This document shows, piece after piece, positions 20,939-33,119 of a stretch of 64,000 bases of DNA. This DNA is from Ypsolopha sequella (taxonomy: Eukaryota > Arthropoda > Insecta > Lepidoptera > Ypsolophidae): NCBI GenBank assembly GCA_934047225.1, contig OW204001.1, positions 7,920,201-7,984,200 of the forward strand, in the 5' to 3' direction. The notes beneath the pieces are model-generated. The model searched no databases, was not told the origin of the DNA, and saw only the letters and a program-made list of their open reading frames with translations. Numbering within the stretch: position 1 is the stretch's first letter; each line of letters begins with the position of its first letter. Position numbers and translations under genes: made by a program.

Positions 20939-22831
20939 TTCATGTCGTAACGATTTATTTTATAATAAAAGCTGTAGGAAGAGAGTAGCCTAAATTTACA
21001 TCAACCATTTCCAGAAAGAAAAAATTGAACACTAAAATACGTTAACTCTTTTAGACGTAAAAGCCTTTTAAACTACTTGTCGTATAAATAAAAGCCAATT
21101 AACAAAATTTGTTTCCTTAACATGTAACATGGGACATCTAAAAGCCGTTTTATTTTATCTGGACCCAGAACTTTGGGATATATTATGGTATAAAAAGTCC
21201 CTGCAAAGAACCTCAGGACCTTAACGCAGGCTATTATCTGAGAACACCGAACTCATTTTAGCTATAATAAGATAACATTAAGGGAAGATGGAGGTAGAGG
21301 TTCTCAAACTCTGCATTATTTAGTGATGCAAGTGCGGTACGGAAAGATGGGCTAGTGGCTGTTTTTATCTCTGACGTTGAGCACCTCATTGCATCAAGTA
21401 GAACCTCTGTGACGTTTCGTTATTGTTTAAAACATCACGCGCTCTCAAAAAGCATGTTTTTCACTCAAAAAACGTTTTTACGGCGAAATTTTTAAGAAAG
21501 AATCCGTTAAGGTACTTACTAAATTACCTTTTAAATGATAAAAAAGCGAAAATGTCGTTTTATTTTTGATTGGCGAGACTTAAAAGGGAATTAGAAGCCC
21601 TTAACACACCTGTAGTGTAAGGTAATATGGGCTGACTGATGACGAGGAATATGCAAATGAATTATATGACATTGAATTGATATTCGTACTTACCTAATTT
21701 TACTTGTTTTACTTGCAGCAAATGATAGAGGGAGAAAGAAGAAGAAAGGGCATTCTGAAGAGTCAAAAAGAGGAGATTGATCCTATAGCGATAATAGGAA
21801 ATGTTCCATGTGTAGATTTAGTTCGATTCTAAATTCATTGCATAATAAACTTCCACCCAACTTTGAGTACCACAAAGGTTGAGCAGCGTGTCAGCGGACC
21901 TGTCGCTCTGGAGCCGGGAACAGAACAGGTACAGTTTTTTTCTCTTTCGTTTTTGCGTGCGCGCGCGCACGTGTGCGGACCCCCTTAATTACGAGCGCAT
22001 ACCATAAACAGATCTTTACGCTCCCTTAAATAAATCTTCGAGAAGTTTTTTTTTGTTTTCTTAGGCCCGTAATTTTGAAGCACGGTTTTTGGTTTACCGG
22101 AATGGAGACCGTTCGAAGACCATGGTTCTTTGGAATGATGGATGACGTTGTTTTTGTAGGCTTTGGTTGTTGTTTTGGAGTGCTTTCGACCGGCTTTATA
22201 ACACGATTATTGCGTTTTGAATGACAACGAAGCTGTCAATTAAGAATTTAATTTTGCGTGTTTTATTGATATACACATTCATTTGCAACATTGTACTTTT
22301 AATAATCTGTGAATCAGACTTTATTCCTTCCACTCCCATACTAAAAAGATAAGATTTCATACTTTATCTCTTCATAAAATTTCATTAAAGTTCCATTTAA
22401 AGCCCCAAAATCCTTTATCTCCAACGCTCCTTATCTCCAAAGTCCCAGGGTCAGAATCATGGTCTGATAAACTTTGGTTTGTCAAGCCTTCTTGACTTCA
22501 GATAAGACTACCCTTGCAAGTTTTATTATAGTGTTAAAGCCATATTTTATCAGGAAAGATAAAACTTCTTGACGTTAAGTTACGGATGCGGATTATTTTA
22601 TCGGAAAGGACCCTTTTTAGTTTACCACTTTTTCAATGTTTTGAGGTACCATAAAGTTTATGCTTCTCTCGGATTCGTCATCCATCTTTGCCCTGCTAAA
22701 GTTACCTTTCTTATCTAGCGCCGGTAATCTGAGGATGTATCTTCGATTGCATAGATTTATCCTTGTCCTGAAACATACATGTAAAAGGAAAAGGTCCTTG
22801 AATATATTTTTTAAAAATATTGACCTATAAA
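20939..22831. other. Mostly unassigned; one exon-like patch
   Basis: No certain gene. At 21719 a good acceptor (TTTTACTTGCAG) opens a 38-codon frame QMIEGERRRKGILKSQKEEI and onward to a stop at about 21831, with AATAAA near 21844. It could be a terminal exon on the plus strand, but nothing upstream supports it. A GC-alternating patch lies near 21955-21975. Confidence 0.3.
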
Positions 22832-22990
22832 TAGGGCTGTCACCCGTCCCGATATATCGGGACTTTCACCGTTATTGAGTCCTCTGTCCCGACGTCCCAA
22901 CAAACACTAAAATGTCCCGATATCTGCGCCCAGTGGAATGAAAGAAATTCTTTGCTGTCACAAACTGTGGAGTCGATATAGTCGATAGTG
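22832..22990. mobile_element. Left end of a hAT-like element
   Basis: It starts TAGGGCTGTCA, close to the termini of the hAT element at 42391-42979, and holds the perfect palindrome GTCCCGATATATCGGGAC. No matching right end is found. The sequence runs into a LINE tail of AAGATA repeats (22996-23040). Confidence 0.5.
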
Positions 22991-22995
22991 TCAGA

Positions 22996-23065
22996 TAAAC
23001 TGTAATAAAGATAAAGATAAAGATAAAGAATCATTTATTTAAATGCCACAACACACACGAAACAA
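22996..23065 (-). repeat. LINE 3' tail (AAGATA)n, minus orientation
   Basis: Four tandem AAGATA-type units followed by ATCATTTATTT are the mirror image of a LINE end with AATAAATGAT and a TCTTTA tail. Confidence 0.5.
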
Positions 23066-23381
23066 AACACATTTTAAATACAACTTTTTAACTAAAAATA
23101 AAATTGACAAATACCACACTGATACATATAAACATGGAACGTCATGTGTCGTGGCAATAAAAAGGACCCCAACTCAGCATATGCTACGGGTGTTACCAGT
23201 AACATCCCGCAACGCTGTTATTCTGCTAGGGCCTGCAGTTATATATCAAGCATAATAGGTATAATAAGTATGACTTGCACGGTTTCATTTTTATTTTTGA
23301 GTAATTCTATATTACTGAAAAAAATTAAGTACGCAGAAAAGTATAATACTCGTAATATATTCGCTACAAATACGTAAATGT

Positions 23382-23650
23382 GTATACTGGGGTGTTAAGA
23401 TGAAGTTGCGGAAGCCGGAAATTTTTCGAACGAATTTTTCTATGGAGACAACCTTCGAATCGCGAAAAAAAATCAGCTGTTCCATAGAAAAGTCACATCG
23501 CTACCCTACCAAAATGTCATACATTTTGGTTGGGTAGCTATGTAGCTTGGGTATTCTTGGATTTCTCAATTTCTTTTCATGAAAAGTTGTTCGTATGTAC
23601 CATCGCCAGTTTCCGGCTTCCGCAACTTCATATTAATACGCTGTATATCT
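23382..23650. mobile_element. Foldback MITE with 21-bp perfect inner repeat
   Basis: TGAAGTTGCGGAAGCCGGAA (23401-23420) is exactly mirrored at 23611-23630. The outer flanks TATACTGGGG and CGCTGTATA are weakly inverted, which would place the ends at TA dinucleotides. The middle holds a second palindrome, CCAAAATGTCATACATTTTGG. Confidence 0.72.
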
Positions 23651-23699
23651 AAATAAGCGAATAAATATTTGTCTTGTCTTAAAATTGCGTAATAATTTA

Positions 23700-23714
23700 C
23701 CCCCCCCCCCCCCC
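23700..23714. repeat. Poly(C) tract
   Basis: Fifteen consecutive C. Similar C/G runs occur at 31906-31919 and near 50300 inside copies of the GGTTCCGTA family. Confidence 0.9.
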
Positions 23715-24099
23715 ATTCCAGAGCGACCCGATGAGACCCTACCTAAAATAACATAAAAAAACCTAAATACCATAACAATTTCGTACCTGTGGTACGTATA
23801 AAATACCAGTATAGCACAATCACCGAAGAGTCAAAATTGGCTAATAAATGCAAAAAATCGTGTAGTCTAGGTTGATAATTTTTGTGATAGGGTTCATCCC
23901 CAGGTATAACATACTAAAAGTCCCCAGCTGGAGGCCGCGTGCTTTAGGGGGGACGGGGCTGGAAAGGTCCGATTTAAGGTCGTAATTATCTCCAAAAATA
24001 AACGTGCTAGAAAAATAAACTTTTAATAAATGTAACAGCTAATTAAATTTCCCTAAAACTAGGTATATTAATTTTTTTCTAGGTGCAATACAAAAGGAC
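23715..24099. other. Unassigned stretch
   Basis: No gene or clear repeat recognised. Confidence 0.5.
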
Positions 24100-24312
24100 A
24101 TGTTTCCATTGGTTTCTGTGAATTAGAATTTCAAACTTTTTAAAATACAAAATTTTTGAAATTCTTATTTACTTTGCGATGGCAACATACACAATACATA
24201 GGTAATAAGATTTTGTTGAATAACTTCTGAGTCAATTTTGAATTTAAATTTTCTGTTTCGATTAATTAGAAAATGCTGGTTTTTCAAAATCCGGCTGCAA
24301 AACCGCTCTTAA
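24100..24312. mobile_element. Right half of a TTAA foldback MITE
   Basis: It matches the right arm of the 14540-14911 element, from TTTCCATTGGTTTCTG to AAAACCGCTC and TTAA (24309-24312). The left arm is missing. Confidence 0.7.
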
Positions 24313-24859
24313 TGGAAAAGAAAACTGGATGATCGTGATTTTCTTCGATGGTACTCGTACATACCTAAAATTACAAACACTCCATGATGTGATGATTGCA
24401 GTGTAAAAACATAAATACCCGCAATTACGAAATCATTTGTGAAAAAGTCATTGAAGATTCTAATCTCTTAAGAATCTTAAAATCATAATTGGTCATTGGA
24501 GCCTTTATAAATGGCTATGCTTTAAAATAATAGCTGTTATGGCCTTATATAAAAACCCATTGTAAATAGTTCATTTAAGGACCATTTCAAGAAATCAAAT
24601 GCAATCAAACAGCCGACATAATTGGTGCCACAAACCACACGGGAGATGGTCATAGACCAAAAGGATATCTATATTGGACCCATTTCTTGAAAATTCTGAA
24701 GACAAACCAAAAAAGTTTGCTAATAACAGCTCTTATGAAAACAGTATTAACTGAAGAAAAGAGAAACCTTTTTCTTATGATAAAAATGCCCACTGCTGAC
24801 TATTTCTACAGCGTAGCAAACAAAAAATCTGCTACGCCGTAGCAGATAGATGCGATAGT
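24313..24859. other. Unassigned stretch
   Basis: No gene recognised. A small hairpin at about 24810-24850 contains CTACAGCGTAGC and GCTACGCCGTAGC. Confidence 0.5.
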
Positions 24860-25149
24860 ACATAAATACACATACATATACTCACGCTTCTAACCCAGAG
24901 AGATAGGCTACAGATTTCCATCTGTTACGATCCCGACACACCTGTTTCACCTCTTCTACATCCGTCAATATATTCGTACAAGCTCTTCTGGGTACTTTTG
25001 TCATTGCCCTTTTTTTTTATATTAGAACCCTTGCCTACTTACAGTGTTTGAAACCAACTCGTGAGCTAAGAGAGTTTTATATTACGTATTAACAAATTCT
25101 AAATAAATTTTTGATACGGTATGTCGCAAATTTGGTCAGCATACGTCCT
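24860..25149 (-). pseudogene. LINE C-terminal end, minus strand
   Basis: The reverse complement starts GGACGTATGCTGACCAAATT, identical to 19316-19335 (the TYADQ segment), and ends with a DVEEVKQVCRDRNRWKS-like text. Its edge at 25149 abuts the LINE that begins at 25150, so that LINE inserted into or beside it. Confidence 0.6.
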
Positions 25150-26978
25150 TCCAAAAATTACTTAATAATAGACTTAAAAAATTTTTTACTGACAAAAATC
25201 TTCTCTCCAAAAACCAATTTGGATTCAGAAATGGAATATCTACGGAAGATGCTGTCTTAACTCTATCTGATACTATTATAAAACACCTTGACAGTAGACA
25301 TAAATGCCTAGGGGTATTCCTAAATCTCAAAAAGGCCTTTGATACCGTATCCATTCCTATCCTATTGAGTAAACTCGAAGGATTTGGCATCAGAGGCTTG
25401 CCGTACAGAATTATTGAAGATTTTTTGAAAGACCGTGTACAATGTGTCAAAGTTAGTCCCTATTACAGTTCAGATACTCCAATAAACTACGGAGTACCGC
25501 AAGGCAGTGTTCTCGGACCTACACTATTTCTTGTTTATATTAACGACTTATGTCAGCAAACTCTGTCGAATTGTAGTATTTTTTCCTATGCTGATGATAC
25601 CGCATTGATTTTTCATGGCAGGAATTGGCAACAGGTATATATGCATGCTGAGAACGGTCTTCGTATTGTTAATTCCTGGCTAAAGCACAATTTACTTTCA
25701 CTAAATGTTTCAAAAACGAAATACTTAGCCTTTTCTATCTTGAAACAATTCAAACCTCCAAATTCCTTCTCATTAAAACTGCATTCCTGTTCCAACTCCA
25801 ATGGTTGTGCGTGCCCTCATATTGAGAGAGTAAATACCATTAAATACTTAGGCATTATTTTTGACGATCAACTAAACTGGTATTCGCATATTAATTATCT
25901 CACTCTAAGAATACGAAAATTAATTTTTATCTTCAAAAAGCTAAGACGTGTCGCTCGTCCTACATTGCTAACATCCATTTATTTTTCCTTAGCTAGATCT
26001 GTACTTACATACTGTATCCCTGCGTGGGGAGGTTCATGTAAAACCAAACTCATTGAATTAAAAAGGGCACAGAGATCATTGCTAAAGGTTATGCTCTTTA
26101 AGCCATTTAGGTTCCCGACTCATACACTTTACTCCACTTATGAATTGTTAACCGTTCGGCAATTGTACATACAAAGATCAGTTCTAATACGACATCGTAA
26201 CTTACCTTATGATCCCCTGGTTATGAATCGGAGAAGACAGGATCGAGTTATCCACCACACAAACTGTAAGACAGCATTCGCAGGCAGGCAATTTCAAATA
26301 TTATCATCTCATTTGTACAAAAAGATAAATAAAATAATGAATGTTTATCCTCTTACACTTCAAGAGTGCAAAACTAAAGTTAATTCATGGTTAAAAACCT
26401 TAGATTATGAAGCGACTGAATCGCTTTTACTTACTCAATCTTGAGTTTTTTGTGGCAATGAAATTAACCAATCCTAATAAAATATTCACAATTACACGCC
26501 CTCCCTTCTTAGTATGTAATACACATTGATCCCAAGACCCTTGTCGTAGGGCTAAGGAGGCTGGCGCACTTCATAATTACCCGTATTCATAAGAAAAACA
26601 TATCCCCTTCTCCTACACTCACACATACACAAATACACCCTCTCACACAGACTCACACCCACATACTCACATTCTCACATATTTCTCTCACACATCCACA
26701 CAAACAGACTCACATCACCTCACATACTCTGGAATTGTAATAGTTTGGTTCTGTATTAGTTTCTACACATTTAATTGTAGCTAAGTTATATTAAGTTGTA
26801 TTAATTTAAGTTGTAATAATATTACATAAATATAGGTATTCTTTTATTTAAGTAAGTTAAGTTAGAGAAAGAGCGGGGTTCCTGTACTTCAGTTCCTGTA
26901 ACTACCACGGGGCCCTGACGTTAATACTTTTAATGTTAAAAATTTGTAATGAATAAACGTATTTTTATTTTTATTTAT
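25150..26978 (+). pseudogene. 5'-truncated jockey/CR1-like LINE, RT domain with mutated motif A
   Basis: The frame is open from about 25107 to the stop at 26444. It has no real ATG, so the N-terminus and endonuclease have been lost by 5' truncation. The RT blocks are in order: NQFGFRNGIST, motif A FLNLKKAFDTV, GVPQGSVLGP, YADDT (25587-25601), a KYLGI block and a C-terminal domain. In motif A the catalytic Asp is Asn: codon AAT at 25323-25325, one G-to-A change from GAT. The protein would therefore be catalytically dead even if expressed. The 3' UTR includes a CTCACA-rich patch (26610-26720), AATAAAC near 26951 and a TTTTTAT tail. Confidence 0.85.
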
Positions 26979-27187
26979 TCCAGGGCGACTTGATCGAGCT
27001 TTAACCTTTTAATTAATGTTTACATTGTGTTTTAAATCTTATTTGTCGTATAAATAAACTAGTAAAAATGGATCCAAGACACGATTTTGTTTGCTGGCTA
27101 CGAGTATTATGAGAAACCAACATATTAAGCCTTCTTATATCTGTTTTCAATCATAACAAAACTTTTGGAGCACGAAAAATTATGATA
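26979..27187. other. Unassigned stretch
   Basis: No feature recognised. Confidence 0.4.
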
Positions 27188-27189
27188 TA

Positions 27190-27395
27190 CACACTTCTCA
27201 CCAAAAAAATCGAAACACATCTCAAATTTATGTATTTAATGGATTATTAGAAAATTTTAATTTGGAACATTAACGTACTTACCTACTGTTATATATAATT
27301 ATAATATTTAATTTTTTTCCGTATAATACAGTATTTTTCAAATAATCCATTAAAAACAAACATGAAAAGTGTTTCGATTTTTTTGATGAGAAGCA
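27190..27395. mobile_element. Mariner-type MITE with TA target duplication
   Basis: The 206-bp element is flanked by TA on both sides (27188-27189, 27396-27397). The ends CTTCTCACCAAAAAAATCG and CGATTTTTTTGATGAGAAG are inverted with one mismatch and continue into GAAACAC/GTGTTTC. Inner AATGGATTATT faces AATAATCCATT. TIR text and TA target fit mariner/Tc1 elements. Confidence 0.82.
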
Positions 27396-27397
27396 TA

Positions 27398-28409
27398 TTT
27401 TGACTTTGTATTCTTACAATTCTTTACTCAAAATATTTAGCTATTGGACGTCCTAAATTTTTGGATACCACGTATTTGAGGTCCAAACCCAAAGTCTAAT
27501 AGATTTCCATACCAGCGGGATCGCATTAAAGGGACCAATTTACCATCATTAAGACAAATCAACCCGAGGACCGCAATCACCGATAATAAGGTGTTCCGGT
27601 TCAACGTTAGCAGAAAAAAGGTGTTACATTTAAGTATTTCAACCTGTATGAGTATTAAAACCTCATATGTGCGAGCAAATGTATAATTTTTGGGCGAAAA
27701 TATCGTTTGGTCTCGCTTAATTATATGGTTAAAATGGTCGAAAACCGTATTTCCTACAGACCTACTTATCTGTGAGAGTGGTTATAAAAATGGCTAAGGG
27801 AAAAGTTGCTTAACTTAGTTTAAGAAAATATAACGTATATCTTAAGTAATTGCAATTGCAAAGTTATTGTTTATAATTTCAGGAATAGGGTCATTTGATT
27901 GCTCATGCACTATATTTTATTTTATTTAAATTTTAAGAAGACTATCAACTTTATAAAAAATCTTAACTTAATTAATTTGAGATAGATAACTAAAAGTCGT
28001 TTAAAAGTCTCCACAAGTAGTAACAACTTGATCAATTGGATTTACCTGTTAAAAATTTGAAATAAGAGAACATAATAAATATTACATTAAGACTCGAAAT
28101 ACAAAAAATACAAAAACTGGTTCCTCTTAAAGTTATATTAAGGAAATAACTAGCAAATTATTAAGAAGTTAATCACCATCAAATTAATAATTACTTGAAA
28201 CATTAAAAATGTTGATTAACAAATCTTGAACTAAGAAGTCTTTTCACCCCTGTTGTTGACAAAGTAAACAAATCAATAGTTATCCATCTCGCGTGCCAAC
28301 TCGTTGAACTTATCGCAAACTCGCCACAAATATGAATTTTGCCTATAATTAGTTGCTACAACGGTTAAGGAGAACACGGTATTCTTACGCGACAACTTAT
28401 ATACCGGAT
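27398..28409. other. Unassigned AT-rich stretch
   Basis: No gene or clear repeat recognised. Confidence 0.5.
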
Positions 28410-28575
28410 GTAAACATTAACGATGTTACCACAAAACAGTGTTTAACTTTAGACAGTGTTTAAATATGTTGCTGTCATTCTTTTACAATATGAAAGAAAA
28501 GGTGACAACAACAGATTTAAAGACTGTCTAAAGTTAAACACAGTTTTATAGTAACATCGTAAATCTTTGTTTACT
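28410..28575. mobile_element. Inverted-repeat MITE
   Basis: CGATGTTACC at 28421 and AGTGTTTAACTTTAGACAGT are mirrored by ACTGTCTAAAGTTAAACAC and GTAACATCG at 28560. An outer GTAAACA/TGTTTAC pair extends the arms. Confidence 0.75.
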
Positions 28576-28949
28576 TTTCTAATGAAACCACACATTCTAC
28601 TTATCATACTGAATAATTTTCCCAAAGAATAATTGCAGTGCTAGTTAAAAAAAAAATTGGACCTGCCCATATAAAAATTACGCGGGTATTTAAAGTCAGT
28701 ATAGAGAGAAAGTTTCTGGAGTAAAGTGACAAAACCCAATAAGTATAATTTTAATATGTAATTGTTATTTTTGAAATTATAATTTCAAAAATAACTATAG
28801 TAATAGTACCTCTGTCCCGCTTTTTTCAGTTAAACAGGTTTAAAAGCGTTAAACAGGGTAGTAGTTTAACAATTTCTAATAACTGTATATGTATAATACA
28901 TATTTTTTATTTTAATAGCGGGTAAGATTTTCAGTATGATCAATTACAT

Positions 28950-29085
28950 AAATACGGATGACGGCCCCACACCGAGGGCCGAAATATACTATCGAGTTAT
29001 AATTTTTTTAATTGTTTTAATAATAATACTAATCAAAAGCTCGTAAAAGTTAAATATAATATATTTATAAACAATTATATAAATA
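28950..29085 (+). repeat. Single-arm copy of the hairpin repeat family
   Basis: It runs from GGATGACGGCCCC through GAGGGCCGAAATATACTATC to CTCGTAAAAGTTAAATA. That is one arm of the inverted dimer at 18831-19022 plus its 36-bp end, so the monomer exists independently. Confidence 0.7.
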
Positions 29086-29774
29086 TGTGGTTTAATTCAA
29101 AAAATATATTCAAATAAAATATTATATTTATACCCGGTTTAAGAGCAGTAGCCAGTAAGTGGCTTGGGTGTATTTTATGCTTCATCTTAATAAAACTGTA
29201 AATTAATACGCACTCGATAAGTAGCTAAGTAGTTAACTGCAGAATTTTAATTCCTGATTATTACGTGATAAATCAAGATTATATCAGAAACTGGTTTAAA
29301 AATAATCTCCTCCAATCTGACCAAATTGGTAGGCTTTAATTTTCATAATCACTGGGTCTTTTTGACCCAATTGATTAGCAGTTAACTGGTTAGTGAAGGG
29401 TTAACAGACCGTTTTCGTGAAAGGGTTAATTTTAACCCTCAAATTGACGTGTTAATTTTGTAATAAATAACTGTAACAATGCGCCCTTTGAAGCGAATTG
29501 GATTTTATAAGAAATTGAAAACCAATTTACGTTTTCTACAATCCAATTACGTTAACTAAATAGTTTTTGCCTCTGTGTCTCACTTAATAAGGGGTAATTT
29601 TAAATCCGTATTTTTTGTGCTTGATAGGTAATAAATCGTCTTTTAAATGTTTTACTTGCAACATTAAAATAACATAGACAATTTAAACCTGTAGTAAATG
29701 AAATTTCAGTGAGAGAAATAAGTTTGCAATTTACAAACTTGAAGATCAAAACAACAAACACCGATTCTGGCCCG
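29086..29774. other. Unassigned AT-rich stretch
   Basis: No gene recognised. Confidence 0.5.
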
Positions 29775-29997
29775 GTAGCATAGTGTTTAATCGCGCGCGA
29801 CCCCACTAAATCACAAGTGCAAGTACGTGACGTAATGGTTAATCGCAAAAACATCGTGTCACGCTCCTCGCACTTGTGATTCAACTAAGTTGCATCGCGC
29901 GCGATTAAACACTGTGCTACGGCTGCAGCAGGCGTAGCATAGGGTTTAATTAGTTGAATAGTTAAGTTGCGTCGCGCGCGATTAAACACTATGCTAC
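29775..29997. mobile_element. MITE with CpG-rich terminal repeats, partly duplicated
   Basis: GTAGCATAGTGTTTAATCGC (29775 on) is mirrored at 29895-29920 and again at 29972-29997, each next to GCGCGCGA. A fourth, diverged start is at about 29934. One full element plus a duplicated end, or two overlapping elements, explains the pattern. The inner AATCACAAGTGC/GCACTTGTGATT pair belongs to the first unit. Confidence 0.7.
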
Positions 29998-30960
29998 GAG
30001 TGGAGGTGTCTCCGTACCCACAGTAACGCTATTACAACCCAAAACCAAAGATTTCAAAAGTTTAGATGAGCCCTGGCTGGCACCTAAAATCTATTGCATT
30101 GTTTTTGAATGTGTGCGTTAACATAATGCCGACGCGCGCACACTTATGAGTGCGCAATCTGTCTACGATTAGCAAACTGATCAGACTACTAAAGTTGTTA
30201 AAATTATTAACTTTAAGTGCACTTACGGCGTCCAACTATCACTGTGTTCAGATGAGCACTGATGCCATAGAGTATATAGACTGATGCCAAACGTGTGAGC
30301 GTCACCCATTTAAAGATGGAAACATTTTGGTGCTGTCATACTACGGTAAGGGCTTATCTTTACTTTTGAACTCTGCCCAAAACACAGTATTTTAATAAGG
30401 TAGCACTGTGACGGATCGCGTTCCCAGACGCAAAACTGAATTGTTATTCTTATTTTTGGATAAAGTGATTTATGTTATTACGCGACCCTAGTGTGATGTC
30501 AATAAGGCTTTTCTAGGAAAACGTTATTTATTGCATTGCTTTATAAATGTACATTATGTATGTCTTGTATTTTTTTATCTCTTTATTCAATTAAGGTATA
30601 GGCTTACCTTTTAACTTTGTATACACATTTGTTTGTAAACATTGATTTTTTTGGTTTGATTGTAGACTCTAAATCTAAAAGTCTTTCTTCCCTATCCAAT
30701 CCAGCAGCTACAAATCCCATCCGTCTACCCGCATTGTACTAATTACTCGTTAAGAATGATATGTCAGAGTATTTTCACCCTTATTTCAATGCGGAATAGC
30801 CTCTGACAGAGACTTACAGGGCTCGCGACAACCATTAGCTTCAATTATTACGCACACAAACAATTTACAGTCCAAATTAGTCTGACAGAAAATAATTTCC
30901 ACAACATGACAATTGGCAGCGGTCAGCAGGATACGCTTTCATCTTAATTGATTAGGTCAA
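29998..30960. other. Unassigned stretch
   Basis: No gene recognised. Confidence 0.5.
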
Positions 30961-31490
30961 TAATGCTATAGTATATTTCGTGACGAGTATAAAATGGCGG
31001 ATTTTCTTACCCCAGGAATGAAGCTAGTTTCGACGTGAGCCGAAGGGTAAGAAAACCCATTTTTACTCGTTGCGAACGATACTTTTTCTACTACCTGATT
31101 TATGTATTTAAATATTAAATTTTTCCTTTCAAATTTAATGTATTTTATGACTTTGCAAATTGCGGTACGGTTTTTGCCTGTTTTTTTTCAGGCTTCGGCC
31201 GGTGGCTTTTATTTGTGGCCAGTATCATTTTGCGAAAAAAGAGCGTATAATCGATTATGTCGTGAATCGGAACGCAGGGAATTTCGATTGTAAAGACAAG
31301 ACAAACTAAGGACGTCAAAAAGAACCCAATTTAGCATGAAATGAAGACAAACGTCAAAAAGAACCTAATTTTGCAATAAATGAATTTTCAATACGATATT
31401 TCAAACTGACCTGAAAGTTCGATTTTAAAAACAAATTTCGAGTATTAAATGGAACTTTTTCATAAAGGTAGTAGAAAAAATTAGTTTTTA
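30961..31490. repeat. Hairpin-bearing repeat-like segment
   Basis: TCGTGACGAGTATAAAATGG and GATTTTCTTACCC face GGGTAAGAAAACCC and a degenerate ATTTTTACTCGTTGCGA within 130 bases. TTTTTCTACTACC at about 31084 faces GGTAGTAGAAAAA at about 31468. It may be an inverted-repeat element. No conserved protein is seen. Confidence 0.4.
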
Positions 31491-31601
31491 TGACTACATG
31501 TTTTTTTATATTTTAAAACTATTAGATCTAAAAATTCGGCTTCAGTGTAAATTTAAAACTTTAGCTGTGCTTACAGTTAGTTTTGTTTTCACGTCAAGTT
31601 T

Positions 31602-32368
31602 TTAGGATTCCGTAGTACCTAAAAGGTACAAAAGGAACCTTATGGTGAGACTCCGTTATCCGTCCGTCCGTCCGTCCGTATGTCACAGCCTCATAACTTT
31701 AAAGATAAATACATGAAATTTGACACAAAACTAGCATTAATTTGAAAGTGTAAAAAAAAATGAAAAATATAAAATCGTTCAAAATATTTCCAAAACAAAA
31801 GTGAGAAAAATAAAAAATATTAGCCTAAAAATATTTAAAATAGGGATTTAAAAGTTGATTCTAAAAATATATACTTTCTTTAAAAGAAAACAAAAATATG
31901 TATGTCCCCCCCCCCCCCCTTATCTCCGAAACTGGTAGACCGAAAAATATGAAAAAGCTGTTAATTATAAATCATAACTGGCCAATTACAGGTAAACTAT
32001 AGAGATAAAAAAAAATCAGCACTAATGAGAAATATAAAAAAAGAAGAAAAATAAATAAAAAAAATATTTCATAAAAATACAATTTGGGTATCAAATCGTA
32101 GATATTAAAAATCTGATTGTAAAAATATATAAACTTTTACTATACTTACTGGCACTGGTTTCGGGAAATATTTAAAAACCCCCTTATCTCCAAAACTGGT
32201 AGACCAAAAAATATGAAAAAAATCATGGTAAGTAATATGTGTTTACGTAAAGATTACAGGAAAAATAAAGCGATTGAGAAATTCACAAAAAAAAATGACA
32301 AAATTAAATTTATCATTTACAATACGGAACCCTAGGTACGTGAGTCTGACTCGCACTTGGCCGGTTTT
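31602..32368 (+). repeat. GGTTCCGTA-type repeat, long copy
   Basis: It begins near GATTCCGTAGTACCTAAAAG with GTCC tandem units and ends ACGGAACCCTAGG, then a GAGTCTGACTC palindrome and ACTTGGCCGG. A poly(C) run is at 31906-31919. The segment AAACTGGTAGACCGAAAAAT occurs twice inside (near 31930 and, with one change, 32200), so it is partly internally duplicated. It is non-coding. Confidence 0.75.
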
Positions 32369-32917
32369 TTAATGTCACATTCGGCAGGCAGTTTGCAACG
32401 TAAAGTTGATAATTTTATTTTTCAAGCTTATATTATATTATTTTACTAAATTTAAGTTCGCTTGGCTAAACTTTTTATTTTTATTTTCATCGTATATCCC
32501 GATATTACATACGCTGTATTACAAACCACAACTCCGGAATGCAAAGAAAAAAATACAAAATAATTAAATGAAAAAGAAAAATATTCTTCTATACATTTTG
32601 TAAAACTTGCGATCAAATAAAATAAAATGCTGTTTTAACTTTGTTTCGACCAGATAATGACTAATTGTGCATTAAATTTCAAACCCATGCTTTATAAACC
32701 TTACTAATAGTGAACTATTGGTGTTAATTGCCACAAACTAGAATATTTTTCATTTTTTACTTCTAAACAAGAAAAACAAAGTTAAGTTATGTATGATGTT
32801 TAACCTTAAATGTTGTTAGATAAGAATACTTTGCTATGATCGCGCAGTGAAACCGCGAACTCGTTTGTTTAGTGCTAAGACAAGCTCTAGTAGATTTATA
32901 GTACTACATATTATAAT
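32369..32917. other. Unassigned AT-rich stretch
   Basis: No feature recognised. Confidence 0.5.
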
Positions 32918-33119
32918 GCCGTAAGCCCGTAAGGCATTGGAATGGAGACCACGTACAGCAAAGCGCAGCGTAGGCCGCCCTTGTGCCCGCTGGACTGACG
33001 ATCTGAAGGACGTTGCGGGTGGCGGCTGGATGAGGATGACTGAGGACCGCCAAGAGTGGCGTAATATGGGGGAGGCCTATGTCCAGCAGTGGACGAATAC
33101 GGGCTGATGGATGGATGGA
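32918..33119 (+). pseudogene. RTE-type LINE 3' end, uninterrupted short frame
   Basis: This encodes KALEWRPRTAKRSVGRP and on to EAYVQQWTNTG and a stop, without internal stops, then a GATG tail. It is 5'-truncated to about 200 bp. Confidence 0.8.

Noticed and set aside
25365..26444. A protein starting at 25365
   Set aside because: The codon there is TTG and the frame is open upstream; it is a truncated LINE ORF.
26610..26720. CTCACA-rich patch as a regulatory or CRISPR-like array
   Set aside because: Irregular simple sequence in a LINE 3' UTR with no fixed unit or spacers.
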